Shown here: positions 19,131-27,996 of the stretch, in pieces
How the letters are laid out: each line of letters opens with the position of its first letter
Numbering within the stretch: position 1 is the stretch's first letter
NCBI RefSeq assembly: GCF_036556685.1
Contig: NZ_CP140614.1
Span: 2,170,001-2,234,000, forward strand
Source of the DNA: Sulfurospirillum sp. 1612
GTDB lineage: Bacteria; Campylobacterota; Campylobacteria; Campylobacterales; Sulfurospirillaceae
Direction: 5' to 3'
DNA: 64,000 nucleotides
Position numbers and translations under genes: made by a program
The notes under the pieces: generated by a model
Databases searched by the model: none
Told to the model about the DNA's origin: nothing
The model's input: only the letters and a program-made list of their open reading frames with translations

Positions 19131-19565
19131 TCACTGAGGATACGCCACCACATTCACATTTTTGAGTTTATTATCAACGATGGTGTATTCAAGTTCAGTC
19201 CCTTGCATCAATCTTTGTTTAACATAACATACCAATCCATTGTCTAATGTCGTTTTATATGCTTCGATTTCATTGCCAGATAATGCTCCGATAATCCCAC
19301 CGATTGCCGCACCGATTAGAGCGCCTTTGACATTATCGCCACCAACCAAAGCACCACCCACCGCACCGACGCCGACACCTGTGAGTACCGCAACTTGAGA
19401 ATTATCGACGATGACTTTCTCTTGTGAAACGACATAAGCTTGATGAAAGACACGGGAGACTTTGTTGCCATCGGGAGTATTAACCGCCATTCCATTACTC
19501 GCACACCCACCAAAACCTAACAATGCACTGAATACTATTGCCACACTAATGATTATCTTTTTCAT
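19131..19565 (-). CDS. Glycine-zipper outer-membrane lipoprotein (SlyB/Rick_17kDa type)
   Basis: A 144-residue exported protein. It has an N-terminal signal with a lipobox-like end (LGFGGC) and then a glycine-zipper hairpin, GVGAVGGALVGG followed by GALIGAAIGGIIGALSG, typical of small outer-membrane 17-kDa-antigen-like lipoproteins. AAGGAG precedes the start. It overlaps the end of the upstream cysteine-rich gene by 20 bases, so the pair is probably one transcript. Likely an envelope-integrity role, by family. Confidence 0.78.
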   Translation of the reverse strand: MKKIIISVAIVFSALLGFGGCASNGMAVNTPDGNKVSRVFHQAYVVSQEKVIVDNSQVAVLTGVGVGAVGGALVGGDNVKGALIGAAIGGIIGALSGNEIEAYKTTLDNGLVCYVKQRLMQGTELEYTIVDNKLKNVNVVAYPQ

Positions 19566-20007
19566 CTGTTTTCTCCTTATGATTGCCTCTACAAGAGGTA
19601 TCTTTCATGATATTATTCCATTTTTTGTCAAACAGTTTCTTAACAAATTTTTCTTGATGCGGCACAATACAGTTGGAGCAATCTTGATGCAAGGCATCCT
19701 TACTCTCAAAAATCGCACCTTTTTTGTGATGAATACTGCAAAAGCTATAAAGTCGCTTTTCACCTACCTTGTGACTTCCCGTATCATCAAACCGAAAATA
19801 GGGACAAGCACACAAATAGCAGTTGAGTTTTTCCATATCATGACACTTTTTATTTTGAGCATAAAGGGGACAAAAATCTGGCTCTTTTTGTACCATATTG
19901 TCATAATCAAAATAGGTGATAATCGCCTCAATACTGTTGCCTTCAAGTTTCGCCATAATGGCAGCGTGTTTTTTGGAGTGCGCATCACACCATTGCTGAT
20001 AGGTCAT
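19546..20007 (-). CDS. Cysteine-rich small-domain protein (PF04071-like)
   Basis: A 153-residue soluble protein with about ten cysteines. The blocks LNCYLCACPYFRF and DCSNCIVPHQEK resemble the cysteine-rich small domain in which FNCLFCYCPLY and KDCSxCxxPH are conserved. The pattern suggests metal binding. No function is established. It precedes and overlaps the lipoprotein gene. Confidence 0.65.
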   Translation of the reverse strand: MTYQQWCDAHSKKHAAIMAKLEGNSIEAIITYFDYDNMVQKEPDFCPLYAQNKKCHDMEKLNCYLCACPYFRFDDTGSHKVGEKRLYSFCSIHHKKGAIFESKDALHQDCSNCIVPHQEKFVKKLFDKKWNNIMKDTSCRGNHKEKTDEKDNH

Positions 20008-20137
20008 ACATCCTCTTTAAACTGATTTTGTTCTATTGTAACACAAAAAATCAAACGAATATCAGAAAATTTCACAAACTAAATCCTCTTACATCATTTT
20101 ATGCTACTATATCTTAAACAATAGCTAGGGAGTGACG

Positions 20138-20647
20138 ATGCAAGAGGCATATCAAAAGATAAATGCAAATGACGACCAGCACAGGACGCTTGTAGCACAA
20201 CAATCTTTGAATACCTTAATAGCAGCAGCCCCAAATATGAACGATTTGATTCAATTTCACCGAAATCACAAATTTTTCTTGCAATCAAAAGATGAGCGCC
20301 TTTATCGTGAGCTTGGATACATTGTCGGAAATCATGAGAACAAAAGCTTGCATGAGATAATAGCGCAGTATCAGAGCTGTTTTCACATAATCATCAAGAA
20401 AAAAACGACACTAAAACAAAGCGTTAACGCCGTACAACACATGGCAGGCTTTCTCAAAAATGACCTCACCAAAGCAGAAAAAACACAACTTCATCAACAC
20501 ATTGAAGAGGTTGCACAACAGCGTGACGCTATGAGTGCCATCTTGCGCACATTGAAGCGTTATGCTCGCAAATATAACAATACCTATCTTCTCAATCAGA
20601 CATTGCTAAATCTCTGTTACCAAGAGGTGAAGCAACACAAAAGATAA
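20138..20647 (+). CDS. DUF1722 / YbgA-like protein
   Basis: A helical soluble protein of 169 residues. Features shared with the YbgA domain are HRNHKFFLQSKDERLYRELGYIVGN, the AVQHMAGFLKNDLTKAEK stretch corresponding to the conserved NVLxHxxGYFK, and the final YNNTYLLNQTLLN. The family function is unknown; in some bacteria it is linked to DNA photolyase genes. The start at 20138 has GGGAG at good spacing; a GTG at 20132 is less likely. Confidence 0.6.
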   Translation: MQEAYQKINANDDQHRTLVAQQSLNTLIAAAPNMNDLIQFHRNHKFFLQSKDERLYRELGYIVGNHENKSLHEIIAQYQSCFHIIIKKKTTLKQSVNAVQHMAGFLKNDLTKAEKTQLHQHIEEVAQQRDAMSAILRTLKRYARKYNNTYLLNQTLLNLCYQEVKQHKR

Positions 20648-20713
20648 GCTATAAAGATGCATCGCAAGATTAAAATTCAGGCATAATAGCATAAGAAAAA
20701 TATTGGAGCGAAA

Positions 20714-21247
20714 ATGGTAAAATATCTCTTAATACTCGTCATGACATTACATCTTTTTGGAGGAGCCCCTATGAGCATTTATGATATTGAGGTCAAAACC
20801 ATCGATGGCAAAACTATCACGCTTGAGAAGTATAAAGGGGAGGTTATGTTGATTGTCAATGTCGCCAGTAAATGTGGATTTACACCCCAATACAAGGGCT
20901 TGGAAGATTTATACGCAAAATATCATGAGAGGGGATTTCGTATCTTAGGATTTCCATGCAATCAGTTTCTCTCACAAGAACCCGGAAGCAATCAAGAGAT
21001 TGCCAAGTTTTGCTCACTCACCTATGGGGTGACATTTGATATGTTTGCCAAAATTGATGTCAATGGCGATACGGCACACCCGCTTTATCAATATCTCAAA
21101 GCCCAAGAACCTGGTTTCATGGGAACGGAATTTATCAAGTGGAATTTTACAAAGTTTTTAGTCGATAGACAGGGGAATGTCATCAAACGTTATGCGCCAT
21201 CAACAGAACCAAAAGAGATAGAAAAAGATATCGAAAAATTATTATAA
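20714..21247 (+). CDS. Glutathione-peroxidase-family peroxidase (Cys type)
   Basis: A thioredoxin-fold peroxidase with all family blocks: [12 protein letters not shown] (peroxidatic Cys54 counted from the first ATG), [17 protein letters not shown] with a second Cys, and [13 protein letters not shown]. It probably reduces hydroperoxides with thioredoxin, as most bacterial Cys homologues do. Two starts are plausible: 20714 (ribosome site GGAGCG), which adds a hydrophobic 19-residue leader like a signal peptide, and 20771 (strong GGAGGAG), which gives a cytoplasmic enzyme starting MSIYDIEV. Confidence 0.88.
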   Translation: MVKYLLILVMTLHLFGGAPMSIYDIEVKTIDGKTITLEKYKGEVMLIVNVASKCGFTPQYKGLEDLYAKYHERGFRILGFPCNQFLSQEPGSNQEIAKFCSLTYGVTFDMFAKIDVNGDTAHPLYQYLKAQEPGFMGTEFIKWNFTKFLVDRQGNVIKRYAPSTEPKEIEKDIEKLL

Positions 21248-21254
21248 AGGAATC

Positions 21255-21521
21255 ATGATGTTAAAAGAATTACTCTATACCGGAATGGGAGCAGCTGTTG
21301 TTTTTAAAGAACGAGTCGAAGATGAGATGAAAAAGCTTGAAGAAAAAGGCAAAATCAATACCCAAGATGCCAAAAGTTTTTTAGAATCCATCGAGAAAAA
21401 AGGTAAAGAAGAAGATGAGAGAGTTAAAGAAAAATTAAAATCAACACTGAAAGAGATCATCGATGAACTCGGACTTGCCACCAAAGCAGATTTGGAAAAA
21501 CTCAAAGAGGATCTAAAATAA
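21255..21521 (+). CDS. Phasin-like coiled-coil small protein
   Basis: An 88-residue protein with a short hydrophobic N terminus (ELLYTGMGAAVVFKER) and a long charged helix full of Lys and Glu. This resembles small phasin-superfamily proteins often encoded before UbiB-type kinases. Tandem ATG codons (21255, 21258) follow AAGGAATC. It is seven bases after the peroxidase and is probably in an operon with it and the kinase gene. Confidence 0.6.
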   Translation: MMLKELLYTGMGAAVVFKERVEDEMKKLEEKGKINTQDAKSFLESIEKKGKEEDERVKEKLKSTLKEIIDELGLATKADLEKLKEDLK

Positions 21522-21670
21522 AATCATCTATTTCTAAGCTAAAATACTACAAAATCACACGTATTTACAGTATTTTCAGATTTTTACTAACCATCTATCT
21601 GGTCATCAAAAAGCGTGAGAGTTTTCTAGGCATCAGGGCGCTCAAACCCAAAAAACTCAAGCAAACCATT

Positions 21671-23074
21671 GTGACATTGGGAGCGAGCTTCATCAAACTC
21701 GCACAAGTCTTAGCCACGCGCTCAGATTTTTTTGATGAGGAGTATCTCCGTGAGCTCAAAGAGCTTCATGATAAACTCCCGCCCATGAAACCGCATGAAT
21801 TTGAGCAGGTTTTCAAGCAATCTTTTAGTGCCGATACTTTTGCATCATGTGATCCCCAACCCATCGCCTCAGCGTCTATCGGGCAAGTGCATATCGCCTA
21901 CACCCACCAAGGGGAAAAACTCGCGGTCAAATTAAGACGCTATGACATCCAACGTAAAGTGCGTGCGGATATTCAGATTATTACCCTTTTTAATGCCCTA
22001 TTTAAGCCGCTTTTTTCACACTACACTAAAAACTCTATCGAGGCGGTTATTAGTGAGTTTTCAAAGATGATTTTGCAAGAGGTGAGTTTCACGCATGAAT
22101 TACAAAATCTCATCAAATTTTCACAAACCTACAAAGACAGCGGTGTCAAATTTCCCACGCCTTTTATCCAATATTGTAGTGAAACAGCTTTGGTCATGAG
22201 CTTTGAGGAGGGATTTCGATTTGATGATAAAGCACACATTTTACAACATGATATCGATTTTCATCAGATTATTGCCAAGCTTGTGAACTTCTATACCCAA
22301 CAGATGCTCATAAACGGCTATTTTCACGCCGATCCCCATCCGGGCAACCTTCTTGTCACAAAAGAAGGCGGATTGATTCTATTGGATTTTGGGATGGTCA
22401 AAACCATACCCAACTATGCAAGGATTGCGATTATTTCACTCATCAAAGCAGCGCATGAGCAAGATTATGAAACCTACATCAGTGCGTCTAAAAAATTAGG
22501 CACCATCGCCTATGAAGCACCGGTGTCAGAATTGGCCGAATTTACCAGTCAAATGTTTGATATCTTTTCAAATAATAATCTCTCCAGCGAATCGATGCAA
22601 AAGCTGGCCTTTGATGTCTTGAGCTCTACAAGAAATCTGCCTTTTAAGTTACCCAGTGATGCCATCTATATCCTCAGAGTCAGCGCAATTGTAGAAGGAC
22701 TTGGTACGACTTATATAGAAAATTTCAATGGGATAAAAGATATCCTGCCAATTTTACAGCAGAATATTCCCAAGGCTTTGGGAGCTAAAGAGAGTATCAT
22801 CGAAACTTTGATTGATGAGATTAAAGATTTGCCTTTTATTACCAAAGATTTTAAAACTGCCCTGCGAAAAATCAGCAATGATGAACTCACAGTGGAACTC
22901 TCAAACGATCAAGTAGATTGGCTCAAAAAGAGCTTGCACGATCAAGTCAAATCTTATGCCGTATCATTTGTTTTTTTAATCAGCAGTATTGCCGTGCTTT
23001 TGTATGATAAAAGTCTTAAAGAGCTAGCTCTTGGGCTTTTTGTATTTGGCATTGCGAGAATTTTATATAAATAA
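21671..23074 (+). CDS. ABC1/UbiB-family atypical kinase
   Basis: At least 467 residues of an atypical kinase or ATPase of the UbiB/ADCK group. Motifs: a KxGQ-like block that here reads FIKLAQ, PIASASIGQVH, a nucleotide-binding lysine in LAVKLRR, and FHADPHPGNLL followed by LLDFGMV. Two C-terminal membrane helices are present. The frame stays open back to 21467 and encodes a plausible extension (FLLTIYLVIKKRESFLGIRAL), but contains no ATG, GTG or TTG there. The GTG at 21671 is therefore the first usual start, and the real N terminus may lie upstream, for example at the ATA at 21518 behind AGAGG. Confidence 0.82.
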   Translation: MTLGASFIKLAQVLATRSDFFDEEYLRELKELHDKLPPMKPHEFEQVFKQSFSADTFASCDPQPIASASIGQVHIAYTHQGEKLAVKLRRYDIQRKVRADIQIITLFNALFKPLFSHYTKNSIEAVISEFSKMILQEVSFTHELQNLIKFSQTYKDSGVKFPTPFIQYCSETALVMSFEEGFRFDDKAHILQHDIDFHQIIAKLVNFYTQQMLINGYFHADPHPGNLLVTKEGGLILLDFGMVKTIPNYARIAIISLIKAAHEQDYETYISASKKLGTIAYEAPVSELAEFTSQMFDIFSNNNLSSESMQKLAFDVLSSTRNLPFKLPSDAIYILRVSAIVEGLGTTYIENFNGIKDILPILQQNIPKALGAKESIIETLIDEIKDLPFITKDFKTALRKISNDELTVELSNDQVDWLKKSLHDQVKSYAVSFVFLISSIAVLLYDKSLKELALGLFVFGIARILYK

Positions 23075-23087
23075 CAAAGGAATCCCC

Positions 23088-23489
23088 ATGCAAATAGAAA
23101 TCTCAACTCCCGCGCTCTTATTTCCCGCCGTTTCTTTGTTGTTGCTTGCCTATACCAACCGTTTTTTGGCAACAGCGAGTTTAATCAGACTGTTAAATAA
23201 CCAAACCAAAGAAAACAACCAGATAGATCTCACCGGACAAATCAACAATCTTAAAAAAAGAGTCGAACTCACAAAATGGATGCAATTTTTTGGTGTGGTT
23301 TCCATACTCTTATGCACCATCTCTATGTTTGCACTCTTTTTGGATTATGTGGAATTGGGTAAGCAAGTCTTTGGTCTTAGTTTGATTGCGATGTGCCTCT
23401 CCTTGGTCTTATCACTATGGGAAGTGGTCATCTCATCGCACGCGATCAATCTGGCATTGAAAGATATGGATTCAAAATGCCAGCAATAA
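23088..23489 (+). CDS. DUF2721 membrane protein
   Basis: A 133-residue protein with an N-terminal membrane helix (ALLFPAVSLLLLAYTNRFL), a short charged loop (INNLKKRVELTKWMQF) and two further helices. This is the layout of the DUF2721 family. AAAGGAATC precedes the ATG at 23088; the open frame extends further upstream over the kinase end but without a better start. Likely cotranscribed with the kinase gene. Function unknown. Confidence 0.7.
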   Translation: MQIEISTPALLFPAVSLLLLAYTNRFLATASLIRLLNNQTKENNQIDLTGQINNLKKRVELTKWMQFFGVVSILLCTISMFALFLDYVELGKQVFGLSLIAMCLSLVLSLWEVVISSHAINLALKDMDSKCQQ

Positions 23490-23519
23490 CTCCAACATCA
23501 TGATAAAAAGGAATAGAAG

Positions 23520-24344
23520 ATGAAAATAGCACTCAATGGCGCTTCTGGCTTTGTCGGAGGACACATCAAAAACAGATTTCAAGACCACGTCATCATTGAG
23601 AAAACCGATAGTGAGGCGATGATTTTGGAAAAGCTCAAAGACGTAGATGTCGCTATCAACTTAGCCGGTGCGCCCATCATCAAGAAATGGGATGAAGACT
23701 ACAAGCAACTCTTGATAGAGAGTCGCATTGAGAGCACCCGCAAACTGGTTAATGCCCTCAATCAAAGCGCCTGTTCCCAATTCATCTCCGCTTCTGCTAT
23801 TGGAATCTATCCCAATGATGTGGCGTGCGATGAAACGACGCATTCTTACGCGGAGGATTTTTTGGCACAGCTGGTACAGCGTTGGGAAGAAGAAGCGCAA
23901 ACATGTCACAAACCAACGGCAATTTTACGATTTGGCGTCGTGCTAGGAAATGATGGTGGGGCACTCAAACAAATGCTACCGGCTTTTAAGATGGGCTTGG
24001 GTGGGATTATAGGTTATGGCAAGATGATGACAAGCTGGATTGATATTGACGATTTGATCAATATTTATACCTTTATCATTGAAAACAAATTAAGTGGTAT
24101 CTTCAATGCCACCGCACCGCATCCCATCAGTAATTATGAATTGACAAAGACGCTTGGAAAAGTTTTGTTTCGCCCCACGCTATTGCCACTTCCTGAGTCA
24201 TTTTTGACCTTAATGTTTGGCGAAGCGGCCAGTGTCATGATCGATTCAAAAGAGGTTTATCCAAAAAATCTACAAGCACAAGGGTTTGAATTTTCATATC
24301 CAAATATCGAAACTTCGCTCCGACATCTTTTGAAAAAGCAGTGA
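23520..24344 (+). CDS. TIGR01777-family NAD-dependent epimerase/dehydratase
   Basis: A 274-residue SDR-fold protein. It starts MKIALNGASGFVGGHIK (nucleotide-binding GxxGxxG) and contains INLAGAPIIKKW, SASAIGIYP, and RFGVVLGNDGGALKQMLPAFKMGLGG, all hallmarks of the YfcH/TIGR01777 group. The catalytic activity of the group is not known. It ends eight bases before the convergent phosphodiesterase gene. Confidence 0.85.
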   Translation: MKIALNGASGFVGGHIKNRFQDHVIIEKTDSEAMILEKLKDVDVAINLAGAPIIKKWDEDYKQLLIESRIESTRKLVNALNQSACSQFISASAIGIYPNDVACDETTHSYAEDFLAQLVQRWEEEAQTCHKPTAILRFGVVLGNDGGALKQMLPAFKMGLGGIIGYGKMMTSWIDIDDLINIYTFIIENKLSGIFNATAPHPISNYELTKTLGKVLFRPTLLPLPESFLTLMFGEAASVMIDSKEVYPKNLQAQGFEFSYPNIETSLRHLLKKQ

Positions 24345-24352
24345 CCTACTCT

Positions 24353-25162
24353 TCATACAAAATCTGTAAAGACCGACTTGACGCCCCATTTGAAAAGCTG
24401 ATCGATATCTTTTTGCTCATTGACCGTAAAGACATTGACATAAAATCCTGCCTCATTGAGTTCTTTAATAAGCGCCTCTGAGGTGATTTCTATATCGAGA
24501 TGATAACTGCTCACGGAGAGCTTTTTGAGATAATTGACAAGATCTTCAGGATGTGATTTTTCTTGGAGTGCCGCGGTCACAATGTTAGGATCGAGATCAT
24601 GTAATTGTTTGAGATATTTGTGATTAAACGATGAGATACAAACATACTCTTGCATCTGCATACGCTTCACAATATCCAACACGCTTGCTGCAGCATGATC
24701 ATCAAAGGCGGTATTACTCATATCTTTGATCTCTATATTGGCTAACATTCTATTGCTTTTCAAATAAATCAACAGCGCCTCTAGCGTTAAAATTGTCTGC
24801 TTTTCTAACTCTAGCAAATCATGCTTTGAAGCGGTCCCCAGCTTGATAGTACCAAAGGTATCATCGCGTACAAACCAGGAGCCAAAATCGAGTTTTTTTA
24901 ACATATCATGATCATAATCTGAAACCGAGTACGGCGGTTTAAATTCAGGGTGTTCACGGACATCACTGGTGCGCTCTAGCGTATCATCATGGATAATCAC
25001 CGCCACACCATCACGACTAAATCCCACATCAAATTCTACTAAATCACAGCGTCCATTGGCATAAGCGAAAGCTGACATGGTATTTTCTGCCCGATACGCC
25101 CGTGCACCACGATGGGCGATAATGAGATGTTTATCTCTCTTAAAATGATCCCAAAATTGCAT
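24353..25162 (-). CDS. Glycerophosphodiester phosphodiesterase
   Basis: A cytoplasmic 269-residue GDPD enzyme that splits glycerophosphodiesters into sn-glycerol-3-phosphate and an alcohol. Key motifs are IIAHRGARAYRAENTM, DLVEFDVGFSRDG and VIIHDDTLERTSD, holding the catalytic His pair and the metal ligands (Glu, Asp). No signal peptide is seen. It is the last gene of the transporter operon, one base after potC, so the imported substrate may be a glycerophosphodiester. The product would be used by GlpD encoded upstream. Confidence 0.92.
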   Translation of the reverse strand: MQFWDHFKRDKHLIIAHRGARAYRAENTMSAFAYANGRCDLVEFDVGFSRDGVAVIIHDDTLERTSDVREHPEFKPPYSVSDYDHDMLKKLDFGSWFVRDDTFGTIKLGTASKHDLLELEKQTILTLEALLIYLKSNRMLANIEIKDMSNTAFDDHAAASVLDIVKRMQMQEYVCISSFNHKYLKQLHDLDPNIVTAALQEKSHPEDLVNYLKKLSVSSYHLDIEITSEALIKELNEAGFYVNVFTVNEQKDIDQLFKWGVKSVFTDFV

Positions 25163-25163
25163 A

Positions 25164-26024
25164 TCAGCGCACTTCTTCTTTTTTTGTAAAGACTAAATTC
25201 ATCACCGCCATCACCGAAGTTGTCACAATCAATAAAAATGAAATCGCATTGATGATTGGCGTACTACCATCACGTACTTGAAGGTAGAGATTAATCGGCA
25301 AGGTCGTGTCTGATCCGACGAGAAAAAGTGTCGTATTGAAATTTTCAAAACTCATCAAAAAGGCTACGGCTCCTGCCCCGATGAGAGAGGGTTTTAAAAA
25401 TGGCAAAATAATCAATCGAATCGTATCAAAACGACTCGCCCCTAGGTTCAGTGCCGCTTCTGAGAGGCTATTGTCAAATTTTTTGAGTCGCGACGAGACC
25501 ACTAAGAGGACAAAAGTCGAGATAAATGAAAACTGTCCGATAACTACCAGCCAAAAGCTCGGTCGCAACACTCCAACATCCCAACCCAAATGATCTTCGA
25601 CAAAGGTTCCCGCACTATTGGTCGCCAAAAGCAAAGAAATCCCCAAGATAACACCAGGAATGACCAAAGGAGCCAGTGCTAAAAAATAGAGTCCTTGTTT
25701 AAAGCGAAAATTCTCGCGCTCAAACAAAAAAGCACCCATCGTCCCAAGAATCAATGAAAAAATGGATACAAAAAATGCCGTCTGAATACTCACAAGAATA
25801 CTTTGTAATGAGTTGGCATCATGTAATAATCCTACACGCTCTCTTGTATCAGAGAGAAACCAATCGAGCGAAAATCCTTTCCACGGCAAAGAGGGAAAAT
25901 CAGAATTATTAAAAGCCAAAACACACGTAATCACCAAAGGAGCAAATAAAAAGATATAAAAAGCAATCACATAAATCAAAAATGCCGTATCATACTTTTT
26001 ACTGCGGGGAAGAGAGCGTATCAT
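25164..26024 (-). CDS. potC: PotC-type ABC transporter permease
   Basis: A 286-residue inner-membrane permease with about six helices. The ATPase-contact loop reads EAALNLGASRFDTIRLIILP, the usual EAA motif. Its start overlaps the potB stop (ATGA). By family it would belong to a spermidine/putrescine importer, but the same permease class serves other small cationic or polyol substrates, and the flanking GDPD and GlpD genes argue for a glycerol derivative. Confidence 0.85.
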   Translation of the reverse strand: MIRSLPRSKKYDTAFLIYVIAFYIFLFAPLVITCVLAFNNSDFPSLPWKGFSLDWFLSDTRERVGLLHDANSLQSILVSIQTAFFVSIFSLILGTMGAFLFERENFRFKQGLYFLALAPLVIPGVILGISLLLATNSAGTFVEDHLGWDVGVLRPSFWLVVIGQFSFISTFVLLVVSSRLKKFDNSLSEAALNLGASRFDTIRLIILPFLKPSLIGAGAVAFLMSFENFNTTLFLVGSDTTLPINLYLQVRDGSTPIINAISFLLIVTTSVMAVMNLVFTKKEEVR

Positions 26025-26878
26025 GAGAGTGCCTTTGTGAGATTTTGTCTGCTAATTTTGAGTCCAATCCAAATAATAGCAGAAGAGAGAATCAAGAGTA
26101 AAAATCCAAATGCCGCACCTTGATTCCAATTGAAACTAGCGATGAATTGATTGTAAATTTGTTCGGTAAACCATAGAGAGTTTTTGCCACCCATGAGGTT
26201 TGGGGTCAAGTAATTTCCCAAGGTTAACATAAAGACGACAATCGAACCAGAGACGATGCCCGGAGCGGCATAGGGAATGATAATTTTAAAAAAGATGATG
26301 AATTTTGAAGCGCCCAAATCCATACCCGCTTCGATGTAACTATCATCCATACCTTCTAATGCAGAAATGAGTGGCACCACCATAAATAACATCGAAGTAT
26401 ATACCAATCCCATCACCATCGTGACATCATTATAAAGCATCTCAATGGGCTTATGAATCAATCCGAATTTCATCAAAAAGAAGTTGATGACGCCACTTTC
26501 ACGTAACAAAATCATCCAGCCATAGACCCGTACCAATTCACTCACCCAAAAGGGCATCAAGAGTAAAATGGTCATAAAGCCTTTATACTTCGGAGAGACG
26601 ACTTTGGTGATATAAAAGGCAATCGGAAAGGTGACAACAAAGGTCAAAAAAGTCACGAGTATCGAGTAAATCGCCGTTCTTGCAAAAGTATACCAATAGA
26701 CTTTTTCGGTAAAAAACTCCCGATAATTTTCCAAACTCCAGACCATATTTCCCGCGTCATTTTCAAATTTGAGTGACATCAAAAACAGATCAATTTGAGG
26801 CAGGACTATGAGCAAAAAGAGCCACAGAAATACGGGGACAAAAAAGATATAAAACCCGAGTTTTAGATGTTTTTTCAT
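26021..26878 (-). CDS. potB: PotB-type ABC transporter permease
   Basis: An inner-membrane permease of about 285 residues, with an EAA loop EAGMDLGASKFIIFFKIIIP and about six helices. The start at 26878 is chosen because its ATG overlaps the potA stop as ATGA; a GTG at 26890 would add four residues. It forms the translocation pore together with PotC. Confidence 0.85.
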   Translation of the reverse strand: MKKHLKLGFYIFFVPVFLWLFLLIVLPQIDLFLMSLKFENDAGNMVWSLENYREFFTEKVYWYTFARTAIYSILVTFLTFVVTFPIAFYITKVVSPKYKGFMTILLLMPFWVSELVRVYGWMILLRESGVINFFLMKFGLIHKPIEMLYNDVTMVMGLVYTSMLFMVVPLISALEGMDDSYIEAGMDLGASKFIIFFKIIIPYAAPGIVSGSIVVFMLTLGNYLTPNLMGGKNSLWFTEQIYNQFIASFNWNQGAAFGFLLLILSSAIIWIGLKISRQNLTKALS

Positions 26879-27942
26879 GTGCGGTAACACTTACAATCTT
26901 CAAGATGTACGCCAGCTTTTACAACATCGCCTTCTTTGATGTGTGAAAATTCTCTATTTTGTGGTAAAGAGACCATGAGTTCGTGAGAATTATCTAAAAA
27001 GCTTGCCAATATCTTTGTATTAGACCCATCAAATAAAATCGTTTTGACTTTGAGGTCCAAATAATTCATACCCTTCATATCAGATTTTGGGAACAGTGCG
27101 ATGGCCTCAGGTCGTACAAAAAGCGTACAATCACTTTGTATATCTGTATCTATAAAAACAGACAAAAACTCAGCGCCTTCTTTGGTTTTTACAGACCCAT
27201 CACTATTTTTAACGGCCTCAAATCGGTTGGTCTCGCCAACAAAACCGGCGACAAAACTTGTCTTTGGATTGGCATAGAGATTTTGAGGGGTATCTATCTG
27301 CTCCAAATGTCCTTGATTCATAACCGCGACTTTATCACTCATAACAAGCGCTTCGGATTGATCGTGTGTAATATAGATAAAGGTCGTTCCAATCTCATGT
27401 TGCAGTTTTTTGAGTTCGATTTTCATCTGTTCTCGTAACTTCAAATCCAACGCACCAAGAGGTTCATCCAATAATAGGATAGACGGTGACAAAACCAAAG
27501 ATCTGGCAATGGCAACGCGCTGTTTTTGACCACCTGAGAGTGCTTGAACGTTTTGCTTTTGATAGCCACCAAGTTGTACGATTTCTAACATCGCATCAAC
27601 TTTTTTCTTAATCTCTGATTTGCTCACTTTTTGACGCTTGAGTCCAAAAGCAACATTTTCTTCCACGCTCATCATCGGGAATAGCGCCAAATTTTGAAAA
27701 ACAAGATTCACAGGTCTTTTGTTGGGCGATACACCAATCATCTCCTCGCCATTAATCAAAATACTCCCCGAAGTTGGTTCTAAAAATCCGGCTATCATCC
27801 GAAGCAGTGTTGTCTTTCCACAGCCCGATGGTCCCAATATGGAAAAAAACTTTCCCTCTTCTACTTGGAAATTTACGCCATCGACGGCTTTGAAATCTCC
27901 AAAACTTTTTTTGAGATCAATAATCTCTAAAACATTTTGCAT
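26875..27942 (-). CDS. potA: PotA-type ABC transporter ATPase
   Basis: A 355-residue ATPase: Walker A GPSGCGKTTLLRM, signature LSGGQKQRVAIARSL, Walker B LLLDEPLGALD, and a C-terminal TOBE-like regulatory domain of about 110 residues. It powers the PotBC channel. It follows the binding-protein gene after a stable hairpin that may lower its expression relative to that gene. Confidence 0.9.
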   Translation of the reverse strand: MQNVLEIIDLKKSFGDFKAVDGVNFQVEEGKFFSILGPSGCGKTTLLRMIAGFLEPTSGSILINGEEMIGVSPNKRPVNLVFQNLALFPMMSVEENVAFGLKRQKVSKSEIKKKVDAMLEIVQLGGYQKQNVQALSGGQKQRVAIARSLVLSPSILLLDEPLGALDLKLREQMKIELKKLQHEIGTTFIYITHDQSEALVMSDKVAVMNQGHLEQIDTPQNLYANPKTSFVAGFVGETNRFEAVKNSDGSVKTKEGAEFLSVFIDTDIQSDCTLFVRPEAIALFPKSDMKGMNYLDLKVKTILFDGSNTKILASFLDNSHELMVSLPQNREFSHIKEGDVVKAGVHLEDCKCYRT

Positions 27943-27959
27943 ATATCATCCTGAAGAAA

Positions 27960-27983
27960 GAGAGAAAGCGAACACTTTCTCTC
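27960..27983 (-). terminator. Intra-operon hairpin between the binding-protein gene and potA
   Basis: The 9-bp perfect stem GAGAGAAAG/CTTTCTCTC with a six-base loop is followed on the minus strand by TTTCTTC. It lies 14 bases after the binding-protein stop. It could be a partial terminator or an mRNA-end stabiliser that makes the binding protein more abundant than the membrane parts. Confidence 0.6.
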
Positions 27984-27996
27984 TTGTTGTTTTGTT

